From Candidatus Kuenenia stuttgartensis (lineage in GTDB: Bacteria > Bacteroidota > Bacteroidia > Flavobacteriales_D > Crocinitomicaceae): DNA of 27,054 nt. The notes beneath the pieces are model-generated. The model saw only the letters and a program-made list of their open reading frames with translations, did not search any database and had not been told where the DNA came from. Location of the stretch: NCBI GenBank assembly GCA_943326025.2, contig CALPRR020000004.1:1-27054 (forward strand), in the 5' to 3' direction. A program made the position numbers and the translations under genes. This document shows positions 1 through 8,366 of this stretch, in pieces (the stretch's first letter is position 1; the number at the start of each line of letters is the position of its first letter).

Positions 1-1077
1 ATTTCAATTCGTAAAAAATTAAAAAATCACGATGTTGAATTAGATGAATTTGTTTCTTATTTATTGAATGAACATGGGATGGGTTATGGAAATTTACCCA
101 AAGGATTGATTCCATTCCATAAAAATGATCCGTTTATTTTAACACCTTTTCAAGAGCATGTTTTACAAGGTGCTAAAGTGATTGATGAGAATGTTAAGTT
201 TCATTTTACAGTTCAATCAAAATTTAAAGACAAAATTGATCAAGTTATTCAAAATATTCAAGGTTTAACAGGTCAAGTATACAATATAGAATTTTCGGAA
301 CAAGATAAAGCATCTAATGCCATTGCTTTTAAATTAGACGGTGAAGTTTGTCTAAATGAAAAAGATGAAATTTTAGAGCGTCCTGCAGGACATGGTGCTT
401 TATTATCAAATCTTAATGAAATTGATTCAGATTTAATTTTCATCAAAAACATTGATAATGTTCAACATATTTCAAAATCAAAAGAAACAAGTGATACTTG
501 GAAATTTTTAGGAGGAATATTATTAGAATTTAAAAGAGAAGCAAGCAAAGTATTTGAAAATCCTTCTTTAGATGGAATCATTACTTTGAATAAAAAATAT
601 CAAATCTACAATGAAGAATTATTGAATAGCTTGTCAATGAATGAATTGTTAGATCTATTAAATAGGCCTGTTAGAGTTTGTGGAATGGTTCGAAATGAAG
701 GTCAGCCTGGAGGAGGTCCATTTTGGATTAATGATAATGGAGTGATTTCTAAGCAAATTGTAGAAAAAGCTCAAATTACAATGAGAGGAGAGCAATACAG
801 ATTAATGGTTCAAAGTAACTTCTTTAATCCAGTAATGATAGTTGCATCTGGAAAAGACTTGAAAAACAATAAATTAGATTTAAATAATTATAAAGATGAT
901 TCCAAGTTTTTTCTAGTTAAGAAGAAATATAAAGGTCAAGATATACGTTTTATTGAATTGCCAGGATTATGGAATGGTAGTATGGCGCATTGGAATAGCT
1001 TATTCGTTGAAATCCCTTCAGATACATTTAGTCCTGTAAAAACAGTATTAGATCTTTTAGATTCAGCACATTTATAA
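1..1077 (+). CDS. DUF4301 family protein, 5' end cut by the window
   Basis: The reading frame is open from the first base, so the start lies outside the window; the TTG at 64 is only an internal in-frame codon. About 358 C-terminal residues are visible. Recognisable DUF4301 features are a GNLPKGLIPFH stretch near the beginning, ERPAGHGALL, a FIKNIDNV motif and the strongly conserved RVCGMVRNEGQPGGGPFW segment towards the middle. The family is widespread in Bacteroidota and has no established function; the PKGLIPFH segment recalls sugar nucleotidyltransferase-like folds, but that is my inference. No signal peptide can be judged because the N-terminus is missing. The next gene follows after 8 nt on the same strand, so the two are probably co-transcribed. 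Family assignment is from remembered motifs and fairly secure. Confidence 0.8.
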   Translation: MSIRKKLKNHDVELDEFVSYLLNEHGMGYGNLPKGLIPFHKNDPFILTPFQEHVLQGAKVIDENVKFHFTVQSKFKDKIDQVIQNIQGLTGQVYNIEFSEQDKASNAIAFKLDGEVCLNEKDEILERPAGHGALLSNLNEIDSDLIFIKNIDNVQHISKSKETSDTWKFLGGILLEFKREASKVFENPSLDGIITLNKKYQIYNEELLNSLSMNELLDLLNRPVRVCGMVRNEGQPGGGPFWINDNGVISKQIVEKAQITMRGEQYRLMVQSNFFNPVMIVASGKDLKNNKLDLNNYKDDSKFFLVKKKYKGQDIRFIELPGLWNGSMAHWNSLFVEIPSDTFSPVKTVLDLLDSAHL

Positions 1078-1085
1078 GTCTACAA

Positions 1086-2045
1086 ATGAATTGGAAAGTA
1101 AAGTTATTTTTGAGTTTTGGACTGTTAGTTTTTGTTTCGTTATCTTCATTTAGAACGAATGAGTTAAAGACAGTTGCAAATCTAATATTTTATAAAACAG
1201 AGAATGTAATTGTTTTAGTAATTGATGGTCCACGTTTTTCAGAAACTTTTGGTGATTCAACAAGAAAATACATTCCTCATCTGGCAAATGATTTAGCACC
1301 AAAAGGAGTATTGCTCACAAATTTTAAAAATAACGGTACAACAACCACTGTTTCGGGGCATGCTGCAATTACTTCAGGAGTCTATCAAAATTTAAAAAAT
1401 AATGGTTTAGACTTTCCGAAATATCCATCTTTTTTCCAGTATTATTTAAAAGAGAAACAATTTCCAAAAGATAAAGCTTGGATAATTTCGAGTAAAGGGA
1501 AGTTGAACATACTTTCAAACGCTAAAAAGAAAGATTGGAAAGATGTTTATTCACCAATGTCATATTGTGGAAATAAAGGGTCTGGAGATGGATATGTTGG
1601 GGACGTAGAAACTTGGAATAATGTTAAACGGATTATTTCAGACTACAAACCTAATTTATTATTGATAAACCTTTTAAGTGTAGATGTTGCTGGGCACAAT
1701 AATAATTGGGAAGGATATTTAGAAGCTTTAAAAAACACAGATAATTATGCATTTGAATTATGGAATTTGATTCAAAAAGATGAAAAATACAAAGATAAAA
1801 CAACATTGATTATCACAAATGATCACGGTCGACATTTAGATGGACATAAAAATGGCTTTGTTAATCATGGCGATAAATGCGAAGGGTGTAAACATATTTA
1901 TTGTATTGGATTAGGGCCAGATTTCCAAGTAAATAAAGTTTCAAACAAACCTTACGAATTGATTGATATCAGTCAAACTATCTCGACATTACTTCAATTT
2001 AAAATGCCGACTTCAAAAGGTAAATTAATAACAGATTTCTTTTAA
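1086..2045 (+). CDS. Secreted alkaline-phosphatase-superfamily (sulfatase/phosphodiesterase-like) hydrolase
   Basis: 319 residues with an N-terminal hydrophobic signal segment (about residues 5-22). The core resembles type I phosphodiesterase/sulfatase folds: VIDGPRFSET with metal ligand D47, a threonine-rich nucleophile segment TTTTVSGHAAITSG (residues 85-98) in the place of the catalytic Thr/Ser, a second metal site D200-x3-H204 (SVDVAGHN), NDHGRH (D246, H247), and a final His in VNHGD (H261). This is the full two-metal ligand set expected for the superfamily, so it should be catalytically competent. Cys265 and Cys268 just after H261 form a CEGC motif, which could be a disulfide or extra metal site. 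The substrate cannot be read from sequence. It lies 8 nt behind the DUF4301 gene and ends 1 nt from the convergent GldH-like gene with no terminator visible. Confidence 0.8.
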   Translation: MNWKVKLFLSFGLLVFVSLSSFRTNELKTVANLIFYKTENVIVLVIDGPRFSETFGDSTRKYIPHLANDLAPKGVLLTNFKNNGTTTTVSGHAAITSGVYQNLKNNGLDFPKYPSFFQYYLKEKQFPKDKAWIISSKGKLNILSNAKKKDWKDVYSPMSYCGNKGSGDGYVGDVETWNNVKRIISDYKPNLLLINLLSVDVAGHNNNWEGYLEALKNTDNYAFELWNLIQKDEKYKDKTTLIITNDHGRHLDGHKNGFVNHGDKCEGCKHIYCIGLGPDFQVNKVSNKPYELIDISQTISTLLQFKMPTSKGKLITDFF

Positions 2046-2046
2046 T

Positions 2047-2514
2047 TTATTTCTTTTCAATTCTCAAACCAATTTCCATAGCTGAAGGTAAGCTTACACT
2101 TGGGAACAATGACTCAATTTTAAACTTATATTGTCCATTTTCAGAAAAAGATAAATTTTCATTGATTACATGTTCACTATCCCAAATATCAAGTGCTGGT
2201 TCGCCGATGTATTCTCCATTATCATTAATAATCTTCAAGTTTACAATAGTTGATTTCTCAATATTTGAAGGTGAAATCTGTGTAACTTTAACTTTAAACG
2301 ATTTGTATTTAAATCCGTCTACGAATCGGAATAATAAATATGATTTGTAATTAGTTTTTGAATCCTTCGATTCAAAATTAAAAGTCTTAATATCTTTGGT
2401 TAACCATTCCAAACCTGGAGACAACTGCTGATTTTCTTCAAAAACAATATTTTTTGATTGACAACTGCATAAAACAGTTAAAACAATTGAAAGTGAAATT
2501 ATTTTATTCATCAT
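2047..2514 (-). CDS. gldH: GldH-like gliding motility lipoprotein
   Basis: 155 residues with a lipoprotein signal ending at Cys18 (LCSC). Length and overall pattern fit GldH: a short beta-rich lipoprotein with a central GEYIGEPALDIWD segment that matches the GEW-LG-x-x-x-D region of GldH, a following SENGQYKFKIES strand motif, and the characteristic ending GLRIEKK. GldH is a component needed for gliding in Flavobacterium johnsoniae and is also present in non-gliding Bacteroidota, so presence does not prove motility. The alternative is an unrelated small envelope lipoprotein. There are two adjacent ATG codons (2514 and 2511); either could be used. It stands alone on minus, behind a terminator that closes the gene before it. 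Confidence 0.6.
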   Translation of the reverse strand: MMNKIISLSIVLTVLCSCQSKNIVFEENQQLSPGLEWLTKDIKTFNFESKDSKTNYKSYLLFRFVDGFKYKSFKVKVTQISPSNIEKSTIVNLKIINDNGEYIGEPALDIWDSEHVINENLSFSENGQYKFKIESLFPSVSLPSAMEIGLRIEKK

Positions 2515-2554
2515 GATGCTTTTAATTATTTAAATCCTGTTATTTTTAAAAGTA

Positions 2555-2586
2555 ACAAAAAAAGGTTGCCAAAAATTGACAACCTT
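2555..2586 (-). terminator. Intrinsic terminator after the 2607-3023 gene
   Basis: A perfect 7-bp stem AAGGTTG/CAACCTT (2562-2568 with 2580-2586) encloses an 11-nt loop. On the minus strand the hairpin is followed by a run of seven T (2563 down to 2557, partly within the stem). It sits about 20 nt after the stop of the minus-strand gene ending at 2607. Confidence 0.75.
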
Positions 2587-2606
2587 CATATTGTTTTTTA
2601 ATTATT

Positions 2607-3023
2607 TTAATGATTGGATGAAACTGGTTCTTCTAAAAATTCACCACACCCTATATAAAATTGATGATTTTCAGTAATCAAATATGCTTTTCCTCTATTT
2701 AATCCTTCCCCTAAATCATGAAAGCAAGGACAACTCTCAGCGCTTTCTGGGTCAAAAAATTCCATTACTAATACAGCTGTTTTTCCTTCTTCACCTTTCA
2801 TAACCCATGATTCAGCAATTTCTGAAGATGAACCTTCAGGTCCAGGTTTACTTACCAATGTATATGCAAATGAATTTTCACCAACGTATAAAACAAGATT
2901 TTTACCACCGTCATAATCTAAAGTCCAAGCTGGTTCTTGGCCACTAGCTATAACTGATTGAGATCTTCCTATTAAAGAAAAACCAATAAATGCTACAAAA
3001 AAAGAAATTGATTTCATGACCAT
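2607..3023 (-). CDS. Small secreted protein, COG3650-like
   Basis: 138 residues, beginning with a signal peptide (about residues 3-22, cleavage plausible after GRSQS). The mature start ASGQEPAWTL resembles the opening of the COG3650 family of small exported proteins (ASGNEPxW). Three cysteines are visible, C98 and C100 in a CPC motif and C126 in YIGCGEFL near the end; a Y-x-GCG ending is also typical of that family. A biochemical role is not known. Two in-frame starts exist (ATG at 3023 and at 3017); I keep the first, and the second would give the same signal peptide. The gene is transcribed away from the GH3 operon and closed by the terminator at 2555-2586. Family assignment is moderate. Confidence 0.6.
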   Translation of the reverse strand: MVMKSISFFVAFIGFSLIGRSQSVIASGQEPAWTLDYDGGKNLVLYVGENSFAYTLVSKPGPEGSSSEIAESWVMKGEEGKTAVLVMEFFDPESAESCPCFHDLGEGLNRGKAYLITENHQFYIGCGEFLEEPVSSNH

Positions 3024-3241
3024 TGTTTTAGTAAGTTAATTTACGCATTTGAAATTGATAAGTTGCAATAATAACGTTAAAATTATCAAAATCTTATTCT
3101 AAAGTCTTTAATAGGTTATTTGATTTATTATTTAATTTAAGATTTTATAATTTTCATATTTAAATCAAAATTAATATCACTTAAATTATTTGATAATCTT
3201 ACTATTATTGTGAATAATTCTTTGATAAATAAATGTAATAT

Positions 3242-3261
3242 TTTAATTGAATTCAATTGAA
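3242..3261. promoter_or_regulatory. Inverted repeat in the promoter of the GH3-bshA-marR operon, candidate operator
   Basis: The perfect 14-bp palindrome AATTGAATTCAATT (3245-3258) extends to 20 bp (3242-3261) with a single mismatched pair. It covers the TTG of the likely -33 element and most of the spacer. Size and form suit a MarR-family dimer, and a MarR gene lies in the same transcript. Assignment to that regulator is inference; chance palindromes are frequent in AT-rich DNA. Confidence 0.4.
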
Positions 3262-3274
3262 TCAATTAATTTCG
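3247..3274 (+). promoter_or_regulatory. Probable Bacteroidota-type promoter of the GH3-bshA-marR operon
   Basis: TTG at 3247-3249 and TAATTTCG at 3267-3274 (one mismatch to TAnnTTTG) with 17 nt between them. The ATG at 3279 follows only 4 nt after the -7 element. The rest of the divergent gap 3024-3278 is AT-rich and holds no gene or structured RNA that I can see. Confidence 0.45.
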
Positions 3275-3278
3275 TAAT

Positions 3279-6212
3279 ATGAGAAAATTAAGTACTTTTC
3301 ATTATATTATTGTTGCATTTTTATTGATTTCAACATCTTTTGCATTGATTTCAAGTAAATCAAATTCGAAACAAAATAAATCTAAAAATTCGACACAAGA
3401 TTCTGCTGATACTTGGGCGAAAGAGAAATTAGCATCTATGTCCTTGGAAGAAAAGATAGGTCAATTCTTCATGGTTTCTGCTTATTCAAATCAAGGTGAA
3501 CAACATCTTAAAGAAGTTGAAAATCAGGTTTCTATAAATAAAGTTGGTGGTATTATCTTTTTTCAAGGTGAAAGAGAAAATTTAGTTTCCTCAATCAATC
3601 GTTTTCAACTTAAAAGTACTGTTCCATTATTAATTGGATTAGATGCCGAATGGGGAATTCAGATGCGTATTTTCGGTGAGGAACGATTTCCATATGCTTA
3701 TACTATTGGTGCAGCTGACGATATTCAGTTAACTGAACGAATTGGAGCAATGATGGCTCAAGAATGTCGAGAACTTGGAATTCATATGAATTTTTCACCT
3801 GTTGCAGATGTAAATAGTAATCCTGAAAACCCTGTTATTGGTTTCCGTTCATTTGGCGAAAATTCACAGAAAGTTTCAGATCATGTTGTTGCAATGGTTA
3901 AGGGAATGGAAAAAAATAGTATTCTAACGAGTATTAAACATTTTCCAGGACATGGGGACACAGATAAAGATTCACATTTAGAGTTACCAATCGTATCTTC
4001 AAGTTTAAAATCAATTAAAACAACTGATTTTAAACCATTCGAAGCAGGAATTAAGGCAGGTTCAGGATCTGTTATGATTGGACATTTAAATGTACCAGCT
4101 TTAGATAAAAGTGGTTTACCAAGTAGTTTATCAAGTAGAATTATTAAAGGTTATCTTCAAGATACTTTAGATTTTAAAGGATTGGTAATTAGTGATGCTT
4201 TAAACATGAAAGGCGTTTCTGATAAATATGGTAAAACTGAAGTAGTAGTAAAAGCATTCGAAGCAGGTTGTGATATTTTGCTTTTTCCTGAAAGTATTGA
4301 TGAAGCAATAAAAGCAATAGCAGCAAAAGTGAATGAAGGAAAAATTTCTAAATTGGAAATAGATCAAAGATGTTTGAAAGTTTTAAAAGCTAAACATAAA
4401 TATATTATTCAACCTAAAAGTCAAACAAAACATACAGAAGGTGAAATTGATTGGGCTAAAAAACAAGTATATGAAAAAGCTTTGAATGTTTTGAAAAATG
4501 ATGGTGGATTACTGCCTTTAAAACAAATGAATCAACGAATTGCTAGAGTTAGTATCGGTCCAAACTCTTATGCATTTAAAGAAGGTATAGAGCGTTTTAG
4601 TAAAATAGATCATTTTCATTTTTATACAGCTGAAGAAGCAATTGTGCGAATGGGAGATCAATTAAAAAATTATGATATAGTTATCACAGCACTTCATTCA
4701 AATACTGTTCGACCTAAAAATGATTTTGGAATGCCTACAGGTTGGAGAGCTTGGATTGAAAAACTGCCAAATTTTAACAAAAATGTTCTTTTTGTCTTTG
4801 GAAATCCTTTGGTTTTGAATGAAAAAGCTGAATTTTCAAAATTCAATTCTATTGTTATTGGCTATGAAAATCACCCTTTATTATTGGAAAGAGCATCACA
4901 ATTATTATTTGGTGCTGTAGAAGTAAATGGTAAAACAAATTTTACAATTTCAAAAGAATTTCCAATCGAATCAGGAATTAAATTAGCTTGGGGAGGAAGA
5001 TTGAAATTCTCACAACCTGAAGAGTTTGGAATGTCAGATAGTGATTTCAAAGAAGTTGATAGATTAGCATTAAATGGGATTGAAAAAGGTGCATTTCCTG
5101 GTTGTCAAATTGTTGTTGCTTTAGAAGGTAAAATAATATATCAAAAACCTTTCGGAACTCAACGATATGAAGATTCTATTAAAGTTAAAAATACAGATGT
5201 TTATGATATAGCTTCAGTAACAAAAATTGCAGGCTCTACATTTGGAGTCATGAAACTTCAAACTCAAGGAAAATTCTCAAGTGATAAAAAATTAAAAGAT
5301 TATATTCAAGAAGTTACTGGTTCAGGTAATTTTGGAAATATTTTGATTCGTGACATGATGACTCATCAAGCAGGATTAACACCTTGGATTCCTTTTTACA
5401 AAAAATCAATGAATGATGGGGTATGGAAATCGAATGTATATTCAACTGAAAAGAAAAAAGGATTTGAAACTCAAGTAGCTGATAATTTATGGATTAAAGA
5501 TACTTATGTAGATACTTTATACAAACAAATTTTGTCTTCTACTTTAGGTGATAAGAAATATGAATATTCTGATTTAGGATATTATTTCATCAAAAAAATC
5601 GTTGAAAAACAATCAGGGTTAGCATTTGACCGTTATTTAATGGAAAACCTATATGAACCAATGGGATTAAAGTATATGCGTTATCAACCAAGAAAACATT
5701 TCCCATTAAGTCAGATTGTACCGACTGAATATGACAAATCTTTCAGAAAACAACAAGTTCACGGTTATGTTCATGATCCTGGTGCTGCAATGTTAGGAGG
5801 GATTGGTGGACATGCTGGTTTATTTTCGAACGCAACAGATTTAGCTTCTGTTATGCAAGTCTTTTTGAATAAAGGTTATTATGGAGGTGTTTCATACATT
5901 GATCCATCTGTGGTTAGTGAATTTACAAAATGCCAATATTGTCCTTCAAATAGAAGAGGAATTGGTTTTGATAGACCAAAAAACAGTGGTGGCGGTACAT
6001 GTCATGAAATAGCTTCACAAAGTAGTTTTGGTCATTCAGGTTTTACTGGAACGTTAGCGTGGGCTGATCCTGAACATAAAATAAACTTTGTGTTTTTATC
6101 AAACAGAGTTTATCAAAATCAAGATAATTGGAAAATACGTGATATGAATATTCGAACAGATATTCAAAAAGCAATTTACGATGCAATAATTAAAGCTAAA
6201 GCTAAAAAGTAA
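3279..6212 (+). CDS. NagZ-type GH3 beta-N-acetylhexosaminidase fused to a beta-lactamase-like serine hydrolase
   Basis: 977 residues with an N-terminal signal or anchor segment (about residues 8-26), so exported. Residues about 45-390 form a GH3 domain of the NagZ branch: KHFPGHGDTD with the His/Asp pair H225 and D227, a DSHLELP loop, and the nucleophile D306 in ISDALNMKG. A linker/C-terminal GH3-like region follows to about 590. Residues about 595-975 form a class C beta-lactamase/penicillin-binding-like domain with S646-x-x-K649 (SVTK), Y763-S-D765 in the place of YxN, and H919-S-G in the place of KTG. Known relatives with this architecture occur across Bacteroidota. The expected role is trimming of muropeptides: GlcNAc removal plus a peptidase or esterase activity. 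It is the first gene of an operon, 5 nt ahead of bshA. The catalytic residues of both domains are intact. Confidence 0.88.
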   Translation: MRKLSTFHYIIVAFLLISTSFALISSKSNSKQNKSKNSTQDSADTWAKEKLASMSLEEKIGQFFMVSAYSNQGEQHLKEVENQVSINKVGGIIFFQGERENLVSSINRFQLKSTVPLLIGLDAEWGIQMRIFGEERFPYAYTIGAADDIQLTERIGAMMAQECRELGIHMNFSPVADVNSNPENPVIGFRSFGENSQKVSDHVVAMVKGMEKNSILTSIKHFPGHGDTDKDSHLELPIVSSSLKSIKTTDFKPFEAGIKAGSGSVMIGHLNVPALDKSGLPSSLSSRIIKGYLQDTLDFKGLVISDALNMKGVSDKYGKTEVVVKAFEAGCDILLFPESIDEAIKAIAAKVNEGKISKLEIDQRCLKVLKAKHKYIIQPKSQTKHTEGEIDWAKKQVYEKALNVLKNDGGLLPLKQMNQRIARVSIGPNSYAFKEGIERFSKIDHFHFYTAEEAIVRMGDQLKNYDIVITALHSNTVRPKNDFGMPTGWRAWIEKLPNFNKNVLFVFGNPLVLNEKAEFSKFNSIVIGYENHPLLLERASQLLFGAVEVNGKTNFTISKEFPIESGIKLAWGGRLKFSQPEEFGMSDSDFKEVDRLALNGIEKGAFPGCQIVVALEGKIIYQKPFGTQRYEDSIKVKNTDVYDIASVTKIAGSTFGVMKLQTQGKFSSDKKLKDYIQEVTGSGNFGNILIRDMMTHQAGLTPWIPFYKKSMNDGVWKSNVYSTEKKKGFETQVADNLWIKDTYVDTLYKQILSSTLGDKKYEYSDLGYYFIKKIVEKQSGLAFDRYLMENLYEPMGLKYMRYQPRKHFPLSQIVPTEYDKSFRKQQVHGYVHDPGAAMLGGIGGHAGLFSNATDLASVMQVFLNKGYYGGVSYIDPSVVSEFTKCQYCPSNRRGIGFDRPKNSGGGTCHEIASQSSFGHSGFTGTLAWADPEHKINFVFLSNRVYQNQDNWKIRDMNIRTDIQKAIYDAIIKAKAKK

Positions 6213-6217
6213 AACGA

Positions 6218-7342
6218 ATGAAAATAGGAATTGTATTGTATCCAACATTTGGTGGAAGCGGAGTTGTTGCTACCGAATTAGGGAAAGCATTAGCTAAAAA
6301 AGGTCATGAAATTCATTTCATCACTTATTCTCAACCTGTTAGACTTGGCAGTTTCAGAGAAAATATTTACTATCATGAAGTTGCTATTAGTGATTATCCG
6401 CTTTTCGATCACCAACCTTATGAAACTATTTTAGCAAGTAAAATGGTTGATGTTGTGAAATATGAAAAATTAGATATTTTACATGTTCATTATGCGATAC
6501 CTCATGCATCTGCTGCTTATATGGCTAGACAAATATTAGCTTCTCAAGGAATAAATATACCTTTTGTTACTACATTACATGGTACAGATATAACACTAGT
6601 TGGTAAAGATCCATCTTTCGAACCAGTTATCTCATTCTGTATCAATCAATCCGATGCAGTTACAGCTGTTTCGGAAAGTTTAAAAAACGACACATATACT
6701 CATTTTCATACGACCAGAGAAATCAAAGTTGTTCCGAATTTTATAGCTTCGAATGAATTTTTACCTGAAAAATCTTTAGAAAAAAGAAGGAGATATGCTA
6801 GTGATGATGAACGTATATTGTGTCACATTTCAAATTTCAGAAAAGTAAAAAGAGTAGAAGATGTATTAATGATTTTTGCAAAAGTTTTAGAAAAAGTTCC
6901 TTCTAAATTAATATTTGCCGGTGATGGACCTGAACGTTATAATTTAGAAAGGCTCTGTCGAGAAATGAATTTATGTCAAAAAGTAATTTTTATTGGAAAA
7001 GTTAGTGATACAACTCATGTCCTTGAAATGTCTGATTTATTTTTATTACCTTCTGAAACAGAAAGTTTTGGTTTGGCGGCATTAGAAGCATTAGCAGTAG
7101 GAGTTCCTGTTATTTCATCAAATACTGGAGGAATACCTGAAGTGAATCTTCAGGATATTACAGGTTATCTTTCTGATGTAGGGAATATAAATGAAATGGC
7201 TGAAAATTGTGTGAAATTATTGTTAGATGAATCTAAATTTCAAAAGTTTAGATTAAATGCAATACAACGAGCTAAAGCATTTAACTTAGAAAAAGTATTA
7301 CCTATGTATGAAGAAATTTATTATTCTTTAGTAAATAATTAG
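6218..7342 (+). CDS. bshA: N-acetyl-alpha-D-glucosaminyl L-malate synthase BshA
   Basis: 374 residues, a GT4 retaining glycosyltransferase with two Rossmann-like domains. BshA joins UDP-GlcNAc to L-malate in the first step of bacillithiol synthesis in the cytoplasm. Signature stretches shared with Bacillus BshA are the N-terminal GGSGVVATELG, GHEIHFITYS, LHVHYAIPHA, TTLHGTDITLVG, HISNFRKVKRVEDV, AGDGPE, and the GT4 EX7E motif at E282/E290 in SETESFGLAALEA, followed by GGIPEV. Length is typical. No signal peptide. It sits between the GH3 fusion (5 nt upstream) and a MarR regulator (11 nt downstream), which points to one transcript. BshB and BshC are not in the window. GlcNAc as a shared substrate type could explain the pairing with a NagZ-like enzyme, but that is inference. 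Confidence 0.92.
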   Translation: MKIGIVLYPTFGGSGVVATELGKALAKKGHEIHFITYSQPVRLGSFRENIYYHEVAISDYPLFDHQPYETILASKMVDVVKYEKLDILHVHYAIPHASAAYMARQILASQGINIPFVTTLHGTDITLVGKDPSFEPVISFCINQSDAVTAVSESLKNDTYTHFHTTREIKVVPNFIASNEFLPEKSLEKRRRYASDDERILCHISNFRKVKRVEDVLMIFAKVLEKVPSKLIFAGDGPERYNLERLCREMNLCQKVIFIGKVSDTTHVLEMSDLFLLPSETESFGLAALEALAVGVPVISSNTGGIPEVNLQDITGYLSDVGNINEMAENCVKLLLDESKFQKFRLNAIQRAKAFNLEKVLPMYEEIYYSLVNN

Positions 7343-7353
7343 AAATCATTTAA

Positions 7354-7806
7354 ATGAATATCGAAGAGACCTTAAGTACCAAATTTTCATCACCACAGCA
7401 AAAAGTGATAATCAATTTACGTTACACCTCAAATATACTGAGTAATTATCAAAATAATTTTTTGAGTGAATATAATATTTCAATTGCCCAATTTAATATT
7501 CTTCGAATTTTAAGAGGTGCGAAAGATGAGTTGAATGTTAATACAGTTAAAGATAGGATGATTGAAAAATCACCTAACACAACACGTTTAATGGATAAGC
7601 TATTGGCTAAAGAATTAATACTTCGAAGAAATTGTATTGAAGATAGAAGGGTAGTCTATGTCGAAATTACAACTAAAGGTTTGAAATTATTGGAAGTATT
7701 AGATTCTAAAATTCAAGATGCTAGTTTTACACCAAAAAATATTACTGATGATGAAGCAGAGTTATTAAGTAGTTTATTAGATAAACTTAGAGGGGAGTTT
7801 CATTGA
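7354..7806 (+). CDS. MarR family transcriptional regulator
   Basis: 150 residues, the normal MarR size. A winged helix-turn-helix is evident: helices in ISIAQFNILRILR (about residues 42-54), the recognition helix region KSPNTTRLMDKLLAKELI (about 72-89), and the wing with RRNCIEDRRVVYVEITTKG containing the conserved DRR (97-99). Helical ends would form the dimer interface. A single cysteine, C94, sits at the start of the wing; whether it senses redox is unknown. It is third in the operon with the GH3 fusion and bshA (11 nt after bshA), so it may control that operon, and a suitable inverted repeat lies in the promoter at 3242-3261. Its last 7 nt overlap the end of the convergent amidotransferase gene. 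Confidence 0.85.
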   Translation: MNIEETLSTKFSSPQQKVIINLRYTSNILSNYQNNFLSEYNISIAQFNILRILRGAKDELNVNTVKDRMIEKSPNTTRLMDKLLAKELILRRNCIEDRRVVYVEITTKGLKLLEVLDSKIQDASFTPKNITDDEAELLSSLLDKLRGEFH

Positions 7807-8366
7807 TTGAACCTTTCACAATAATCTATAAAATTTTGAAAAATAATTCTACCATGATTTCCGGAAACTTCTGGATGAAATTGAACACCAAATAAAGGTT
7901 TACAATTATGCATCATAGCTTCGTTAACACAAACATCAGATGAAGCTATTAATTTAAAATTTGGTGGAATAGATATTGTCTCACAATGATCTTCCATCAT
8001 TTCTATTTCATTCGGTAATTTATCAAAAAGAATACATTCCTCAAATATTTCAACTGTTTGAAAATCTCGATCTTCTTTCATTCTTGATCCAAATGCTCCA
8101 AATGTCAAACCAATTAATTGATGACCAAAACAAATACCAAAAACTGGAATATTAGTATCTTTTAACCATTTAACTTTCTCTAAGTGTGGGGTTGGATCAA
8201 TTTCAGTTATTAAAATGGGAGCTCCAGAAATAATTATTCCAAGTTTACCTTCTAAATTTTCTATTGTTAAATCCTGAATTTTAATTGTTTCATAATCCAT
8301 AAACTCATCGACTATTTGTTCGATGAATGGTGTTTTTTGGCTTCCACAATCAATAATCAAAATCAT
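7800..8366 (-). CDS. Stand-alone class I glutamine amidotransferase (GuaA-type GATase domain)
   Basis: 188 residues, a lone GATase1 domain of the kind that releases ammonia from glutamine. The triad is complete: C79 in FGICFGHQ, H164 and E166 in QFHPEV. The IISGAP segment (about residues 45-50) corresponds to the oxyanion ISGGP region, with one Gly replaced by Ala. Length and motifs match the small GATase subunit of two-subunit GMP synthases, but no ATP-pyrophosphatase gene is in the window, so the acceptor enzyme is unknown. It begins inside the stop codon of the YciO-like gene (ATGA overlap), which indicates translational coupling and perhaps a shared job. It ends with a 7-nt tail-to-tail overlap with the marR gene. 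Confidence 0.8.
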   Translation of the reverse strand: MILIIDCGSQKTPFIEQIVDEFMDYETIKIQDLTIENLEGKLGIIISGAPILITEIDPTPHLEKVKWLKDTNIPVFGICFGHQLIGLTFGAFGSRMKEDRDFQTVEIFEECILFDKLPNEIEMMEDHCETISIPPNFKLIASSDVCVNEAMMHNCKPLFGVQFHPEVSGNHGRIIFQNFIDYCERFNQ

